This document shows, one piece after another, positions 1-11,045 of a DNA stretch of 64,000 bases (position 1 is its first letter; each line of letters starts with the position of its first letter). The position numbers and the translations under genes are program-made. The stretch comes from Mixophyes australis. Taxonomy: Eukaryota > Chordata > Amphibia > Anura > Limnodynastidae. The stretch lies in the NCBI GenBank assembly GCA_036250195.1, contig JAVHZZ010000001.1, positions 376,942,707 through 377,006,706 on the forward strand, read 5' to 3'. The notes beneath the pieces were generated by a model, which saw only the letters and a list, made by a program, of their open reading frames with translations, made no database searches and had not been told where the DNA came from.

Positions 1-129
1 GACAGCACAAAATCCCATTCATTTTCCTACTTGCTTGTTTAAAAACTAGCTTTTTAATTTAATCTTTATATTTGTAACAGCTGTAAGACACTGTTCCACA
101 TTACAGACTGTTACATATACTCGAAAGAT

Positions 130-775
130 TGGGATTGGATTCTACGATGGTTGAATGGATACGATCTTTGTTGCAGGATGGAAAACAGATAGTTGTAGTT
201 AAAGGAGTGCATTCAGGAGGGAAAAGTTACCAGTGGAGTACCCCAGAAATCTGTACTTGGACCAGTGCTTTTTAATATCTTTATTAGTGACATTGTAAAT
301 GGTATTGAAGGGAAAGTATATCTTTTTGCAGATGACACAAAGATAAAATACAGGGTAGACACACCAGGAGGGGTAAAACAAATCATTAATGGCAAAAAAT
401 ACAAAATTATGTACTTGGGTCTCAAAAATCGAAAGGATAAATATACTATTAACGACACTTTAACTACTGAGAAGGAAATGGATCTAGGAGTGACTATTTC
501 AGGTGAGCAACGTAACAAAGCAATGAGAAAGGCAAGTAAGATGCTTGGTTGCACAGGGAGGGGAATCAGTATCAAAAAGAAAGAAGTAATAATGCCACTC
601 CATGGGTCATTGGTACGGCCTCATCTAGAATACAGTGCTCAGTCAGGATTACCATAAGGTTATCCATACAAAGAACTAAGGATTAAATAGGGTTGAGGTT
701 ACCATAGGCTAGAAAATGGGCAGACTAGATGGGCCAAGTTTCTTATCTGCTGTCAAATTCTAAGTTTCTCTGTCT
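130..775 (+). pseudogene. Non-LTR retrotransposon relic, 3' part of reverse transcriptase
   Basis: Reverse transcriptase fragment of a CR1/L2-like LINE. In frame pieces one sees the conserved block VTSGVPQ.SVLGPVLFNIFI (around 221-285), then the catalytic box LFADDT near 324-341, a YLGL motif, the EKEMDLGV block near 469-492 and LVRPHLEYSAQ near 613-645. The block before FNIF is in a different frame from the rest, so at least one frameshift is present, and the 5' part of the gene is missing. After the stop at 655-657 the sequence near 725-770 (GATGGGCCAAG followed by TTTCTTATCTGC) resembles the usual 3' tail of such copies. There are no neighbouring element genes; it is a dead 5'-truncated insertion. 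The superfamily is inferred from motif spacing, so CR1, L2 and Rex1-like are all possible. Confidence 0.8.
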
Positions 776-3700
776 CAGAAATAGAGCATGTGTCATAACA
801 GATATATAGTTTTCAATATAAAAGTAACTTAGTTATTAGGTATTATAACAAAGAATACAAGAGTAATAATGCATACAATCCCATGGCAGCCTACTAGGGT
901 TGTGAAAATGATAAATAAGAGCAGAAGTAACATTTGATGGTGTGACCATTCAATTTGAGATCAATGTTAGAAAACTGTTCTTCTACTAGGTGGGAGAGCA
1001 CAGATGAGGGGAAAAGTTACGGAGTGACGGTGGGGAAAAGAGGATGGGGAAGGGGGGAATCAGTAGTCATGAAAACCCAAATGCTCTCTTACTAAAATAT
1101 AATGTCAGAAGAATACGCTCTATGCACCACAATATAGCTTTTAGGTGGTCAGATTCAGTATCTCTTATGATCCTCTATGCCACGTACTTTACTGCCAGGT
1201 ATTTAGTAGATTAATTCTGTATTAGCAATAGGAGCTATGTATGATAGTCTTAATTGTTTCTTATTGAAAAGAAGATATCCATATAGTTTAGGTTATCATT
1301 ATCTTTCAGATGATACACAGATTTTTTTTATTAATTTATCAAACTATTTACTTTGGGAAAACAAATATTGTGCCAAGTTGCCTGCATCAGGGCAGACTTT
1401 GTACTATCTACATTTGTAAGTTTTATTGCTTTTTATATATATTTATATTTGTTTTGGATTCCAAGCCATGACCTTAGTTACAAAGTATGGGTTTTTTTTT
1501 TTTATATCTTGTTTTTCTTCCATAATGAAAGAAAAAAGAACATTGAGCTTTTATGGAAATAAGAAGGTAATAACAGTTTGAAACAATCTAATTCTCATAT
1601 TCTTGGGAAGCAAAACGGCCCAAAACTTAATGTATTACCATTTTTCCATTATTATTATTATTATTGTATTTGCATTTGACTGTACTTTGTAAATGAAATG
1701 GTGCATGATTTTTATTATATATATGCCAATGTGCATAATACTTTCTGAATCAATGTAGAATCATCTAGAGAGATATTAAGAATCTATGGGAAACAATGTT
1801 ACATGGCTAGAAAGCATCATGGTAAATTAGATATGTATTTAAATATTTCTCTTATTCTAGAAAATAATGTTTTATAAGAGTTTACAAATGTGTAATTAAA
1901 TGAGAACTAGAGGCATCCTCTTGTCAGTTAGACGAACCGCTTGTTCAATTAGCCTTCTTCAACAGACTGTCTCTATCCTAACCATAGGTGCATTGTGACA
2001 TGAGTAAAAAGGAGCAGCACTCACTTTAATAACTCTAAAACAAAATATTCCTTCTGGGTCCGTTGTAGTTGTACAGCATTTTATTAAATATAAAATAAAA
2101 TAATCATTACTTTTTTGTCATGTTTAGCCAGAGTACATGCCGATATACATACAGATTACGTGATATGTCGCGTGGAGCTCACAATGGTTGCCATGTGGAA
2201 GGCACGCATGGGTAGTGCTGTTTTACATGAGTGCCAACTGTCACTTGAAATCAGCATTGCATGCCCAACAAGGACTACTAGCTTGTTATATCAAGATGGA
2301 TTTTTTTCAAGGCAAGCCACTCTATAAAAGCAATATGTGCGAAAGGATAGTTAAAGGATGACACATTCGTATTCAGACCTTTATTAACCTTTTCTAATGA
2401 CACTCAGCAACAAAACCTCAATATTTTATTGGGTTTTAGTTTAGTGTTTTTCTAACTTGTTTAAAAGCCAGTAAAAATGTCTTGTTAAGCAAAGTCTAGT
2501 CTGCGGCAGCAATAAAGCTTTTGTAAGACATATCGTCAAAAGTAGGAATTACATGATCTATAAGGTCTTGTGATAGTGCCATTTCCCCTCCAAAGAATGA
2601 GTAGTACTGTAGATTGTATTTTATTCCAGAAGTGTGTGTGGATTAGCTGTGTGATATACAATGTTTGTATTGCAGACCTGTATGTGTTAATTAGAAAAGC
2701 AAAATCAGCTAGGTAGCAGCAGGGAATTCATTTAATCCAGGGTTCCAGATTGAAATGTACAATAAAAACGAAAGGAAAAAATGTATCAACATGGTTATAC
2801 CTGAACGTTTAATAGTTTAACACAGATTTTTGTAACCTGTGTGTCTCTACATATTTTTGTGCCAAAACACCACAATCTGGGCAACAGGGGAACATTCTTA
2901 AGATAAAATTGAAAATGTGATATGGGTACATGAACTAATATAATTGCAAAATAAACAATTTAGCTTTAATTTACTTTAGTTTTCAAACATACTTATATTT
3001 ATTATGCTGTTTTATACTATTTTTCAGCATTTTATTGGGTAGGAGCCACAAAAGAAAGCATTACAGAGCTGTACGTGACCCGAGGGCCGCCAGGTGGACA
3101 GACCTGGGCTACATAAATTATCATAACAGCTTTAATGAAAAGCATGCACATAGTGCGCACTATCAGAGCTTTTTGTATTGGCATAACTCACAGTCTGTAC
3201 TTGAGATTCACCGTTCTGATACTGACAGCTTTGTAAATGCCTTTGAACACCAAGCGCTTAAGCGCTCAACCAACAATTCCCTGTTCTTCTGAGAACAGGA
3301 TTGCTCACACACTCACCTTTCCTATTTGCCATCCAGAACAGAGAGGACCAAGAGACTGTGCTGTCTAATCACAGTGTAATTCAGCCCTTCCCGTGCTGCT
3401 ACAGCAACACCTGTGGTGAAAGGAATAGTTTTTAACCCACCTTTTCATTTCAAAACCCATAATGACAAAAACACAGTGAAAAAACTTCAGTGCGTAACCA
3501 CATTTATTTTCCTTGGACTTTACTTTTGTTATGCTATGGATTTAGTAAATTCCACTCATTTTTTAGCATTTTTCAACTGCATTTATAGTGTGATTTATAA
3601 ACAGTACACAATCATGAATCCTTCAGAACACAGGGGATGGTACTAATTTGCAAAATGTAGCTTTCAAACTCAATTATGAAAAGTATGCATTTTATATCAG

Positions 3701-3824
3701 GGTCGCTTTAACTTGGAAATTATCAGAAATATGAATCAAATATCAATATATAATATTCAACAATCCAAGCCTCTGTGGATTTTGATTTTTCTTTCTCTCA
3801 TTTTTTAAGATATACTGGTATATA

Positions 3825-3827
<3 letters not shown>
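776..3827. other. No gene seen; AT-rich unique-looking DNA
   Basis: I see no coding region, RNA gene or element ends. There is an (ATT)n tract near 1650-1668. The open frame at 3035-3292 begins in sequence that is not obviously low complexity, but it matches no family I know and has no supporting neighbours, so I do not call it a gene. Confidence 0.5.

Positions 3828-3870
<43 letters not shown>
3828..3870. repeat. (TA)n microsatellite
   Basis: Almost pure TA dinucleotide run. A second TA tract lies at about 3998-4024. They flank a short segment (3881-3985) that looks like a MITE fragment. Confidence 0.9.
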
Positions 3871-3875
<5 letters not shown>

Positions 3876-3880
3876 TCACC

Positions 3881-3985
3881 CAGTGGTAGAAGTGGAAATT
3901 TATAAGTGGCGGTACGACAAATCAATAGGTGAACTGGCGGTATGGCACCCACCGTATGCACCCCCACTTCCTCCACTGTATATAT
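3881..3985. mobile_element. Diverged short MITE fragment (CAGTGG ends)
   Basis: Begins CAGTGGTAGAAGTGG and ends CACTTCCTCCACTG, giving an imperfect inverted repeat. The right half (GGTA..CACCC..CTTCC..CCACTG) resembles the elements at 53275-53411 and 17121-17219, so a three-copy dispersed family is likely. No clear target duplication is seen because both flanks are TA repeats. Confidence 0.5.
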
Positions 3986-4024
3986 CTATATCAATATTTA
4001 TATATATATATATATATATATATC

Positions 4025-4850
4025 CTCAAAGTACTTCTATATCCCTAGAAATCATTTCCACAAAAGTGTATTTGATGCTAAACTCTTTATAACAACCAGT
4101 CATATTTTTCTTTGAGAGGTCTTTGAATTATGTCAATATTGTATTGTTTCTTATAGGGACTACTGTATACAAACTAGTGACTGTATTGTAATAATGTCCC
4201 TGTGGGGTCCTGTGTAGATTTTAATTGATATTTTAGAAAATGCGAACTGTAAAAGTATGAGTTTGACTTGGAATATTGCAGCTTTGTTAAATACTAATTA
4301 CTGTTGCAGTTAGACAATGGTTGCTCACTTGCTGTACATTTGCCTCTGTTTTCCACACCCTATCATTAATGCCATTTTAATTGATATATTGTACACTTTA
4401 TTATTATTTTTTTAAGCAAAGCATTTACTGTTAACGTTATAGTTGAAGCTGTTTTGACAGAAATTTGGTATTTATCTCCAAAGGGGGTTTCTGCTGGTAG
4501 TTACACAGACGAGATTTTTGAGGGACAATTTGGTCATGTTAGATAAAATGGCCTTGAAATCACCACATGGAAAGACCCAAAACTATTTTCTTCTCAAGCT
4601 CCAAAATGACTGGACAGGAGTTTGATTGAAGCAAATTGACCACTTTAGGCTATTTGCAGCAGTGCTCAAAGTGGGGCGGTATGTGATATACCGGCACTTC
4701 TGCTCTCCACTTTGTTTTAAGCTAGCTGTGCTTGGAGAGCATTTGATAGGATTTACAAACACTGCTGGTGGGAGGACACGGGGGAGAGGCTGGGGTCGCA
4801 CGGAGAGTGTTGTATTCATCAATGGGAGGGAGCTCCAAAATAGAGGCAGT
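4025..4850. other. No gene seen
   Basis: Unique-looking AT-rich sequence. The opposed open frames at 4583-4997 overlap each other, lack known motifs and run into the MITE at 4851, so they are not treated as genes. Confidence 0.5.
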
Positions 4851-5038
4851 AGGCCTGAGTCATTAAGGAGTGCAAAGCATAAAAAAGGAGTATCATTTGC
4901 ACCTGGGCAAAACCATGTTGCATTGGAGGGGGAGGTAAATTTAAAATGTGGGGACAGATTTATAGTTGGGGTAGGGCATGTCCTAGATCAACATTAAATG
5001 TCAGTGTAATAATAAAGTTATTAAGAATTTGTGTGTTA
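4851..5038. mobile_element. MITE, left half (host of the Harbinger insertion)
   Basis: Starts with AGGCCTGAGTCATTAAGG, whose reverse complement (CCTTAATGACTCAGGGCC) occurs at 11172-11189. The two halves together form a short element with matching inverted ends, and everything between is the Harbinger transposon. The last three bases, 5036-5038 (TTA), are the Harbinger target site. A related but more decayed copy lies at 37243-37423 (shared GCACCT.GGCAAAACCATG.T). Confidence 0.75.
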
Positions 5039-5056
5039 AGCTGGGTACACACTACA
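5036..5056 (+). repeat. Harbinger left terminal inverted repeat with TTA target duplication
   Basis: TTA (5036-5038) followed by AGCTGGGTACACACTACA at 5039. The terminal 18 bases match the reverse complement of the right end. Further copies of TACACACT lie just inside (about 5132 and 5230), probably subterminal transposase or accessory-protein binding sites. Confidence 0.9.
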
Positions 5057-5380
5057 GAAATTTCGACCAACTTTTTATGCCGAGCAATTTTACATGCAAC
5101 CGATGGTCCGATCGCTCGGTCCATGGACTGCATACACACTAGCCTTGTTTAGGACGATAAAGGGAAGAGCGGACATCCCGTTAGCGACTTTTTACAGCCA
5201 TGTTGTCGTGAACAATGATTTAAATTCCGTACACACTGCAGCGACATTTGCGGGGAAATGTACGAGATACCGAAGACATTAGCATAAAGGGGCGGACCCT
5301 GCACTGTAGTTAACTCCCAAAACAACTTAAAAACAAAAGGGTACACTGTCCCTTCATTCATTCCCATTTGTAAATGTACA

Positions 5381-7332
5381 ATGGCTACAAAACAAGAACA
5401 AGCAGCTGCACTTCTCATGCTTACTGTGGCAAGAAGACTGCTGGTACGGAACCAAAGAGAAAGAAGGAGAAAGAATAGATCTTGTTGGAGCAAAGAGTGG
5501 TTCAAGAGGAGAGACATGTTCTGCCATATGCCCCTGCTACAGGAGATACGGGACAACAACCCCGATGATTTCAAGAATTTTCTTCGTATGAATGATTCAA
5601 CTTTTCAGGAACTGCTCCAACTAGTAACCCCTCTCATCCAGAGGGAGAACACCCATTTAAGGAGACCCATACCGCCAGAGAAAAGACTGGTGGCAACACT
5701 ACGTTTTTTGGCAACAGGGAGAACACTGGCAGATCTTAAATACAGCACGGCTATTTCACCTCAAGCTCTTGGCATGATAATGCCTGACACCTGTGATGCT
5801 ATCATTGAAGTTCTCAGTGACCAGTATATGAAGGTTGGTGAAAATAAATAGTATGTATTGTAAAAATAGTGTTTTACATATTAACATATATAACATTGTA
5901 AAAATACATTTAACTTGGAATGTGCAAATCATAAATTGTTAGGACCAGAGCAATAGTTTATAAATGTTGGTAGTGCAAAATTTTGCTTGTGTCCATACCA
6001 GGTGTGTCCCCAACGTAATGTGGCATCCTTACTGATGGTAATGGCGTGGATGTCATACAAGGTTGAGACATGCCGCTTTGTCCACCCATGGTCTGAAATG
6101 TGTATGCTTGTTGGTGTCTATGGTTAGTTGAGGAAAGACATGTGTCCGGCCACAAATCTTCAGCGGTAACCCTACACATGACGTCGCACAGCAGCCGCTC
6201 CATTTGAGTTTGTATGCGCTTGCTACTACTTCTCATTTTGCTAGCTAGTGTTGCTGCGAGTAAATCAAATGTGTCCTGTTCCTTTCTTGGTGTTATCAGA
6301 CTGTTAGTGCAATCAAGCATCCTTTCTACCAGTGCATCACTTTCTGCTATTTCATGTATTCTGCGTCTATTTCGCTTCTGATTTATTTTTGCTGGTGTAT
6401 CACCTTGGGTCACATCTTGCCTGTCTGCAGTTAGCTGGCTTTCACGTGGAGTGGGATAAATTGTTGTAGCAACTTCAACTTCCAGCAAGAGCCCATCAGA
6501 CAGTAGTGCAGGCTGAAAAAGAGCAAACGAATGAGGGAATGCAATTGCATGTATGTTCAAATGTTAACTATTTACACATCTTTATGTTTCAGTTTCCATC
6601 GACCGAAGCAGACTGGAAAGTGAGAGACTATGAAATTTCCCAAATTGCGGTGGTGATATTGATGGCAAACATGTCCGAATCATGTCACCATCAAATAGTG
6701 GATCTTTCTACTACAACTGCAAAGGGTTTTTCAGCATTATTTTAATAGCCATCGTGGATGCGAACTATGAATTCCTATTTGTGGACATTGGAAAAAATGG
6801 AAGAGTCTCAGATGGTGGTGCATTGGAGCATACTGCCTTCCATAACAAACTAAAAAACAAAGCCCTAAACCTTCCATCGCAGAGCAGCACAAAATATGGA
6901 TTAAACTTTGTGTTTGTGGCAGATGACGCCTTTGCATTGCACAGAAATGTATTAAAACCATACCCTCAAAGAAATATGACCCATGAAAGGCGTATATTTA
7001 ATTACAGACTGTCACACGCTCGGCATATCGTTGAAAATGCCTTTGGGATTCTAAACTACAGGTTCCCAGTTTTTCATTCGACAATAAACCTGCATTTGGA
7101 CAAAGTCGACAAAGTAGTGATGGCCCGTTCTGTTCTGCATAACTTTCTGCGGAGTAAAAACAACAGTGGACGTACCACTCAGGTCAATGTGGAAAGTAAT
7201 GCCGAGGACATGGAGGTAGTGGGCTTAACACCATTAGAGTGTGGACACTCTAAAAACAGTAGTTCAGTGGCAAAATTAAATCGTGAGGCCTACCTTTCGT
7301 ATTTCAATGGTGATGGTGCCATGGCAAAATGA
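5381..7332 (+). pseudogene. Harbinger DDE transposase (HARBI1-like), two exons, frameshifted
   Basis: Exon 1 is 5381-5833 (151 codons; basic N-terminus then an HTH-like region ending DQYMK) and stops at a GTTGGT donor. Exon 2 is 6593-7332 and follows a TTTATGTTTCAG acceptor; the junction is in phase and gives the family's typical order into FPSTEADWKVRDYE. Just after that, near 6638-6645, the reading frame jumps to one that encodes FPNCGGDIDGKHVRIMSP. The family spacing suggests a 7-base loss. The catalytic triad appears intact in the second frame: D in FLFVDIG, D in FVADDAF and E in HIVENAFG. The product would cut and paste the element in the nucleus, normally together with a Myb-like partner. 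The frameshift makes this copy a pseudogene. The 759-bp intron holds an antisense MADF exon. Confidence 0.9.
5834..6592 (+). other. Transposase intron containing an antisense exon
   Basis: Bounded by GT (5834) and AG (6592). The antisense exon 2 of the MADF gene (6512-5958) lies wholly inside. Conversely, the MADF intron (7438-6513) wholly contains transposase exon 2. Confidence 0.8.
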
Positions 7333-7855
7333 TTGTATATGACTATTTATATACATATTATGCATTGTTATTGTGTTGTTGATTGTTTGAACATTAATAA
7401 ATCTGTTACATTACAACATCATAATGTACTGTACTTACTGTGCCGCTTGCAGGTATATCATATGCTTGCTCTACCTCTGGGGATGAACTGCTGTATGTGG
7501 GCATGCTGCTAGTGGACGTACGTGGTGTTTCTTGGTCCCTCACAAAGTGTAACATATCAAAGTACCATAGCTTTGGCACATACACGTCTTCAGCTGCAGC
7601 TCCTGATTTTTTGGATGCTTAAACTTTATTTAATTCTTTTTTATACACAGTCCTAAGGTTCTGGATCTTGCTTTTTGCCCATTCAACAGTTGCTCCAGGG
7701 TGATATGGCAGACATGCTTTTACAAGCTCTTGCATCGCAATGTTTCGCATCATTCTGTTAGAATACTCTTTGAATTTGGCTTTCCACAAACATGGGTGAG
7801 CCCTGTAGGTCTCAATAAAATCCTTCATTAGGTCAGCATTTCTTTCATATGCCAT
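5958..7855 (-). pseudogene. MADF-domain protein of the Harbinger element, two exons, in-frame stop
   Basis: On the minus strand exon 1 runs 7855-7439. It opens MAYERNADLMKDFIETYR, continues with the MADF signature (HPCLWKAKFKEYSNRMM, then EWAKSKIQNLRTVYKKELNK) and goes on to the downstream block DVYVPKLWYFDMLHFVRDQ. A TAA at 7621-7619 interrupts it right after KELNKV, probably one base change from a sense codon. The donor is ACA|GTAAGT at 7439/7438. Exon 2 runs 6512-5958 after a pyrimidine-rich CTCTTTTTCAG acceptor and the phase is kept. It holds a basic patch (NQKRNRRR) and a C-terminal helical stretch (KRIQTQMERLLCDV) that may be a dimerisation region. MADF domains bind DNA, and here the protein probably marks element ends for the transposase. 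The start codon overlaps the 15-bp duplication made by the neighbouring insert. Confidence 0.85.
7396..7401 (+). promoter_or_regulatory. Poly(A) signal AATAAA, transposase gene
   Basis: AATAAA lies 64 bases after the transposase stop at 7332 and just short of the antisense MADF exon 1 (7439), so the two transcripts may have little 3' overlap on this side. Confidence 0.5.
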
Positions 7856-7866
7856 TATTATTATCT
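7852..7866. repeat. 15-bp target duplication, left copy
   Basis: CCATTATTATTATCT, identical to 9207-9221. It includes the MADF initiation codon (7855-7853 on the minus strand). Confidence 0.85.
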
Positions 7867-8274
7867 AACAACAATGGATTCCCCAGCGCGATAGAAGGAT
7901 GGAAAGAAAGAGAGGGGGGGGGAAGGGGAAAATTGGTCGGTGAAAATGCAAAGTAGGAATGGTAAATTTGTATATGATTGTGACAGTGTAAATAACGTGG
8001 ACTCACTAATGCGGACAAAATAAAGACATCTCAATATGGTATATGTATATAAATGTGGCGGTGTTAAAAACAATGTGGACTTACTAATACGGACAACAAA
8101 AAGATATTTCAATATGGTATAAATATCCGTTGATGATGTAGAGTTGTAATAGAATACTAAATAGTAATTCACAGTCCAAAGTGGCAGCCACTAATAAAAA
8201 ATATATTATATGCAAAAAATACCAAAACAATGAATGTTAAAGCACGAATCTGGGAAGGTTGGGTAGTGCACTTA
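7867..8274 (+). repeat. Inverted repeat arm 1 (408 bp)
   Basis: Reverse complement of 8701-9108. Contains a 9-G run (7914-7922) mirrored by a 9-C run in the other arm. Confidence 0.92.
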
Positions 8275-8700
8275 TACTTGTCTCATTACAATCCACTATA
8301 AAAGACTGCCTCATGCACACTTGAAGTTGGATTCCCAGCCCTCCAGAAACTTTGGAGGCAGGACACCTCAGATTCAACATTGATTTGCAAGCAGTATCGC
8401 CGACGGTCCCAACGCGCATGCGTGGACCTCGTGTTTGCTTTCCGGCTGCTTGTGAGGATCACACAACACCTAGGAGTGGGATCGCTGCCTGGAAGGTGAT
8501 CCCCCACACGGAGGAACATCAGTCTGCCTACACACTTCTTGGTTTATTGTTTTGAGCACTACTGTTAGCCATTTTTGCGGGGACTTTGAGACTACTACTC
8601 GGTCATCACGTCAGGAGTACACACTCTCCAGGAGTGGGATCGCTGAGTGAAAGAAGGACCTCTGAAAGGATTATCTGGACACATTTTCTGGGGAGGGAGG

Positions 8701-9108
8701 TAAGTGCACTACCCAACCTTCCCAGATTCGTGCTTTAACATTCATTGTTTTGGTATTTTTTGCATATAATATATTTTTTATTAGTGGCTGCCACTTTGGA
8801 CTGTGAATTACTATTTAGTATTCTATTACAACTCTACATCATCAACGGATATTTATACCATATTGAAATATCTTTTTGTTGTCCATATTAGTAAGTCCAC
8901 ATTGTTTTTAACACTGCCACATTTATATACATATACCATATTGAGATGTCTTTATTTTGTCCGCATTAGTGAGTCCACGTTATTTACACTGTCACAATCA
9001 TATACAAATTTACCATTCCTACTTTGCATTTTCACCGACCAATTTTCCCCTTCCCCCCCCCTCTCTTTCTTTCCATCCTTCTATCGCGCTGGGGAATCCA
9101 TTGTTGTT
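8701..9108 (-). repeat. Inverted repeat arm 2 (408 bp)
   Basis: Reverse complement of 7867-8274 with about two substitutions noticed. The equal arm lengths imply no indels since formation. Confidence 0.92.
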
Positions 9109-9206
9109 GTATCCCATAGGGGTTTGAGACCACCCCTTCTGTTTGTTCCTCTGGCTGCCTATTTCATCCCACACGTGGATAGCGCGGATCCCCCACTATT
9201 TGTTTT

Positions 9207-9221
9207 CCATTATTATTATCT
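9207..9221. repeat. 15-bp target duplication, right copy
   Basis: CCATTATTATTATCT, perfect match to 7852-7866. Confidence 0.85.
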
Positions 9222-9532
9222 GTTTGGGTATAATAAAAAGAAACATAAGTCCCATCCGTGCTGTAAATTACACCAATGCAAGTACACATGTATGTATCAA
9301 TCAGAAATAACTTATGGTATATGTGAACGAATGTACATCTCCGAAGAATCGTAAAATCCCTTCGTATGTAATGGTCATGAACGGGTTACAGTTATAGAAA
9401 AAAAACAGTGATACACAATGTTATTATACACGAATAGGTTTCACCCACAATGCTCCATTCTCTAAACAAACGCCCATGTCTGAGTGTATAAAATTATAGA
9501 GGAGCCTGTCTGGCGCCGAGGAACGTGAGAAG

Positions 9533-10440
9533 ATGGAGAATAAAGAGAAGGTGTTAGTGGGGGTTGAAGCAATGGAGACGGAGACGCAGGCACAAATGGT
9601 GGTGGAAGGGCCAACAAATGTAGGAAAAGTTACAGAGGGGGATGGAGATGCCCAAGTGGAATGTACTGCAGGTAAAAGAGCAAAGTCAATGAGCCCAAGA
9701 GAGATGGAGATGATGGTAAAAGTATTGGACCAGTACGACTACGACTGTCAAAAGCGAAAGTACAGAAAAGTGAATAATAGAAAGGAATTGATAATGCAAA
9801 AACTACTGCGATTACTGAAGGAAAAACTTGGAAAGAAAATAAATAAATTCCAAGTCCAGAAGAGATGGTCGGACCTTAAAAATAAAGAGGCTAGGAGACT
9901 GGAGCGAATCCGTAAAAACATAAAAAAAAGTCAGTAGCCCGTGTTGTCATGTAATGTACCTGTTTGAAGGACTTTATGTATTTAATTCTACTGTCACATG
10001 AACCAATGCAAACGTATGATTATTGTTTTGTCAGAAGCAAGAATTAACGGTGACAAGGCCACTGTAGATACCCTAGATGTAATAACACCTGTTATAAAAC
10101 AAGAACAAATAAATGTGCCCGAGGGACCATAATCTCGAGCAGTGTGCAAGGTGAGCACATTTCTGGTGTTGGAATAAAACTTGTATTAACTTTATTACAG
10201 AGATAGAAATGAAATGGTAAAACCTTTGTATTTTCTTGCTTCATAGATACCATCGTCATATCAGACGAAAGTTCGGAAGAGGAAAAAAATGTCGCTGAGC
10301 TCTACGATCATTTTGAAAAAATGAAAGCCAATATTGTGAACATTAAGAGAAAAATCAAAATCCTTGATAATACTTTTGATGATATGTATATGCTGTTTGC
10401 AACTGTTGTGCCACAAACCAGTACCACCATTTCACTATAA
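9533..10440 (+). pseudogene. SANT/Myb-like protein of the Harbinger element, three exons, frameshifted
   Basis: Exon 1 (9533-9929) encodes an acidic N-terminus followed by a trihelix/SANT-like region: MSPREMEMMVKVLDQYDY, then KLGKKINKFQVQKRWSDLKN and a basic tail (RLERIRKNIKKS). It ends in phase 1 at a GTCAGT donor. Exon 2 (10035-10150) starts after TTTTGTCAG in the matching phase and encodes VDTLDVITPVIKQEQINVPEG. Exon 3 (10247-10440) follows TTGCTTCATAG and encodes TIVISDESSEEEKNVAELY then a helical C-terminus. The phases of exons 2 and 3 disagree by one base and TAA occurs at 10130-10132. One missing base near 10129 explains both. An AATAAA follows at about 10506. It is probably a DNA-binding helper of transposition; the exon calls rest on splice motifs and phase only. 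Confidence 0.75.
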
Positions 10441-11045
10441 TACTACTTTTTTTTCACTTTTCATATTGTACTAGAGAAATTTTAGATTGCTATTTTTTTT
10501 ACCAGCAATAAAAGTGTTGCGTTAACACTGTGTGGTTTATTCAGAGTATTTCAGACATATTGGGGCATATTCACTATGTAATAAAGGTTAATATGGCGTT
10601 ATAACTTTCATAGTTTTGAAACTTTATAAAGGTTAAATGAGAAATTAATGCCAACATACATGCAAAGGGTAATAACCCACGTGCTTTATACACGTGTAAC
10701 AGTCTACAGCCAGACAGATGCAATACACATCTTTACAAAACACAAGCATGTGATGTGCGGATTCCACACCACATGGGACTGGGATTGACATAAAATTTTA
10801 CATACACACGCCCCCCCAGGTCGAGGAAGTATCGGAGGATTGTCGTGGATCTGTCGGAAGTTTATACACACTACACAGCAGAAGCGAGATTGGAACGAAA
10901 ATATTAAACAGTACGACCAACCAAATGAGGCGAGAATCGTCCATTTGGGCAGACTTTCGACCATCGTGTCACTGTACACACTGACCCGACTTTTGAACGA
11001 GCGGTCGTATGTCGGCTGTTTGAGCCGATTATTGGACGAAAACAG

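Larger units (their letters stand above)
7867..9206. mobile_element. Fold-back insert with 408-bp inverted arms, retroposon-like
   Basis: A 1,340-bp insert flanked by the 15-bp direct duplication CCATTATTATTATCT. That length is too long for most DNA transposons and typical of target-primed reverse transcription. The arms 7867-8274 and 8701-9108 are reverse complements of equal length. I noticed only two mismatches by eye. Between them is a 426-bp spacer with direct GGAGTGGGATCGCTG motifs (about 8473 and 8632). A 98-bp unique tail (9109-9206) follows the right arm. No protein domain was recognised; the open frames in the arms (for example 8803-9354) are mirror images and do not look like a conserved protein. 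One arm was probably copied in inverted orientation during insertion. A true fold-back DNA element is the alternative. Confidence 0.75.

Noticed and set aside
3035..3292. Frame of 85 codons with a basic start
   Set aside because: No family recognised, no splice context and no similarity to other parts of the window.
3775..4092. Open frame of 105 codons on the plus strand
   Set aside because: It is mostly a translated TA microsatellite (repeating Ile-Tyr).
5149..5574. Minus-strand frame of 141 codons
   Set aside because: Antisense shadow of transposase exon 1 and its upstream region.
8803..9354. Open frame of 183 codons on the plus strand, with a minus-strand twin at 7861-8172
   Set aside because: Both come from the inverted arms of the fold-back insert; the frame crosses the insert border into Harbinger DNA and has no known domain.
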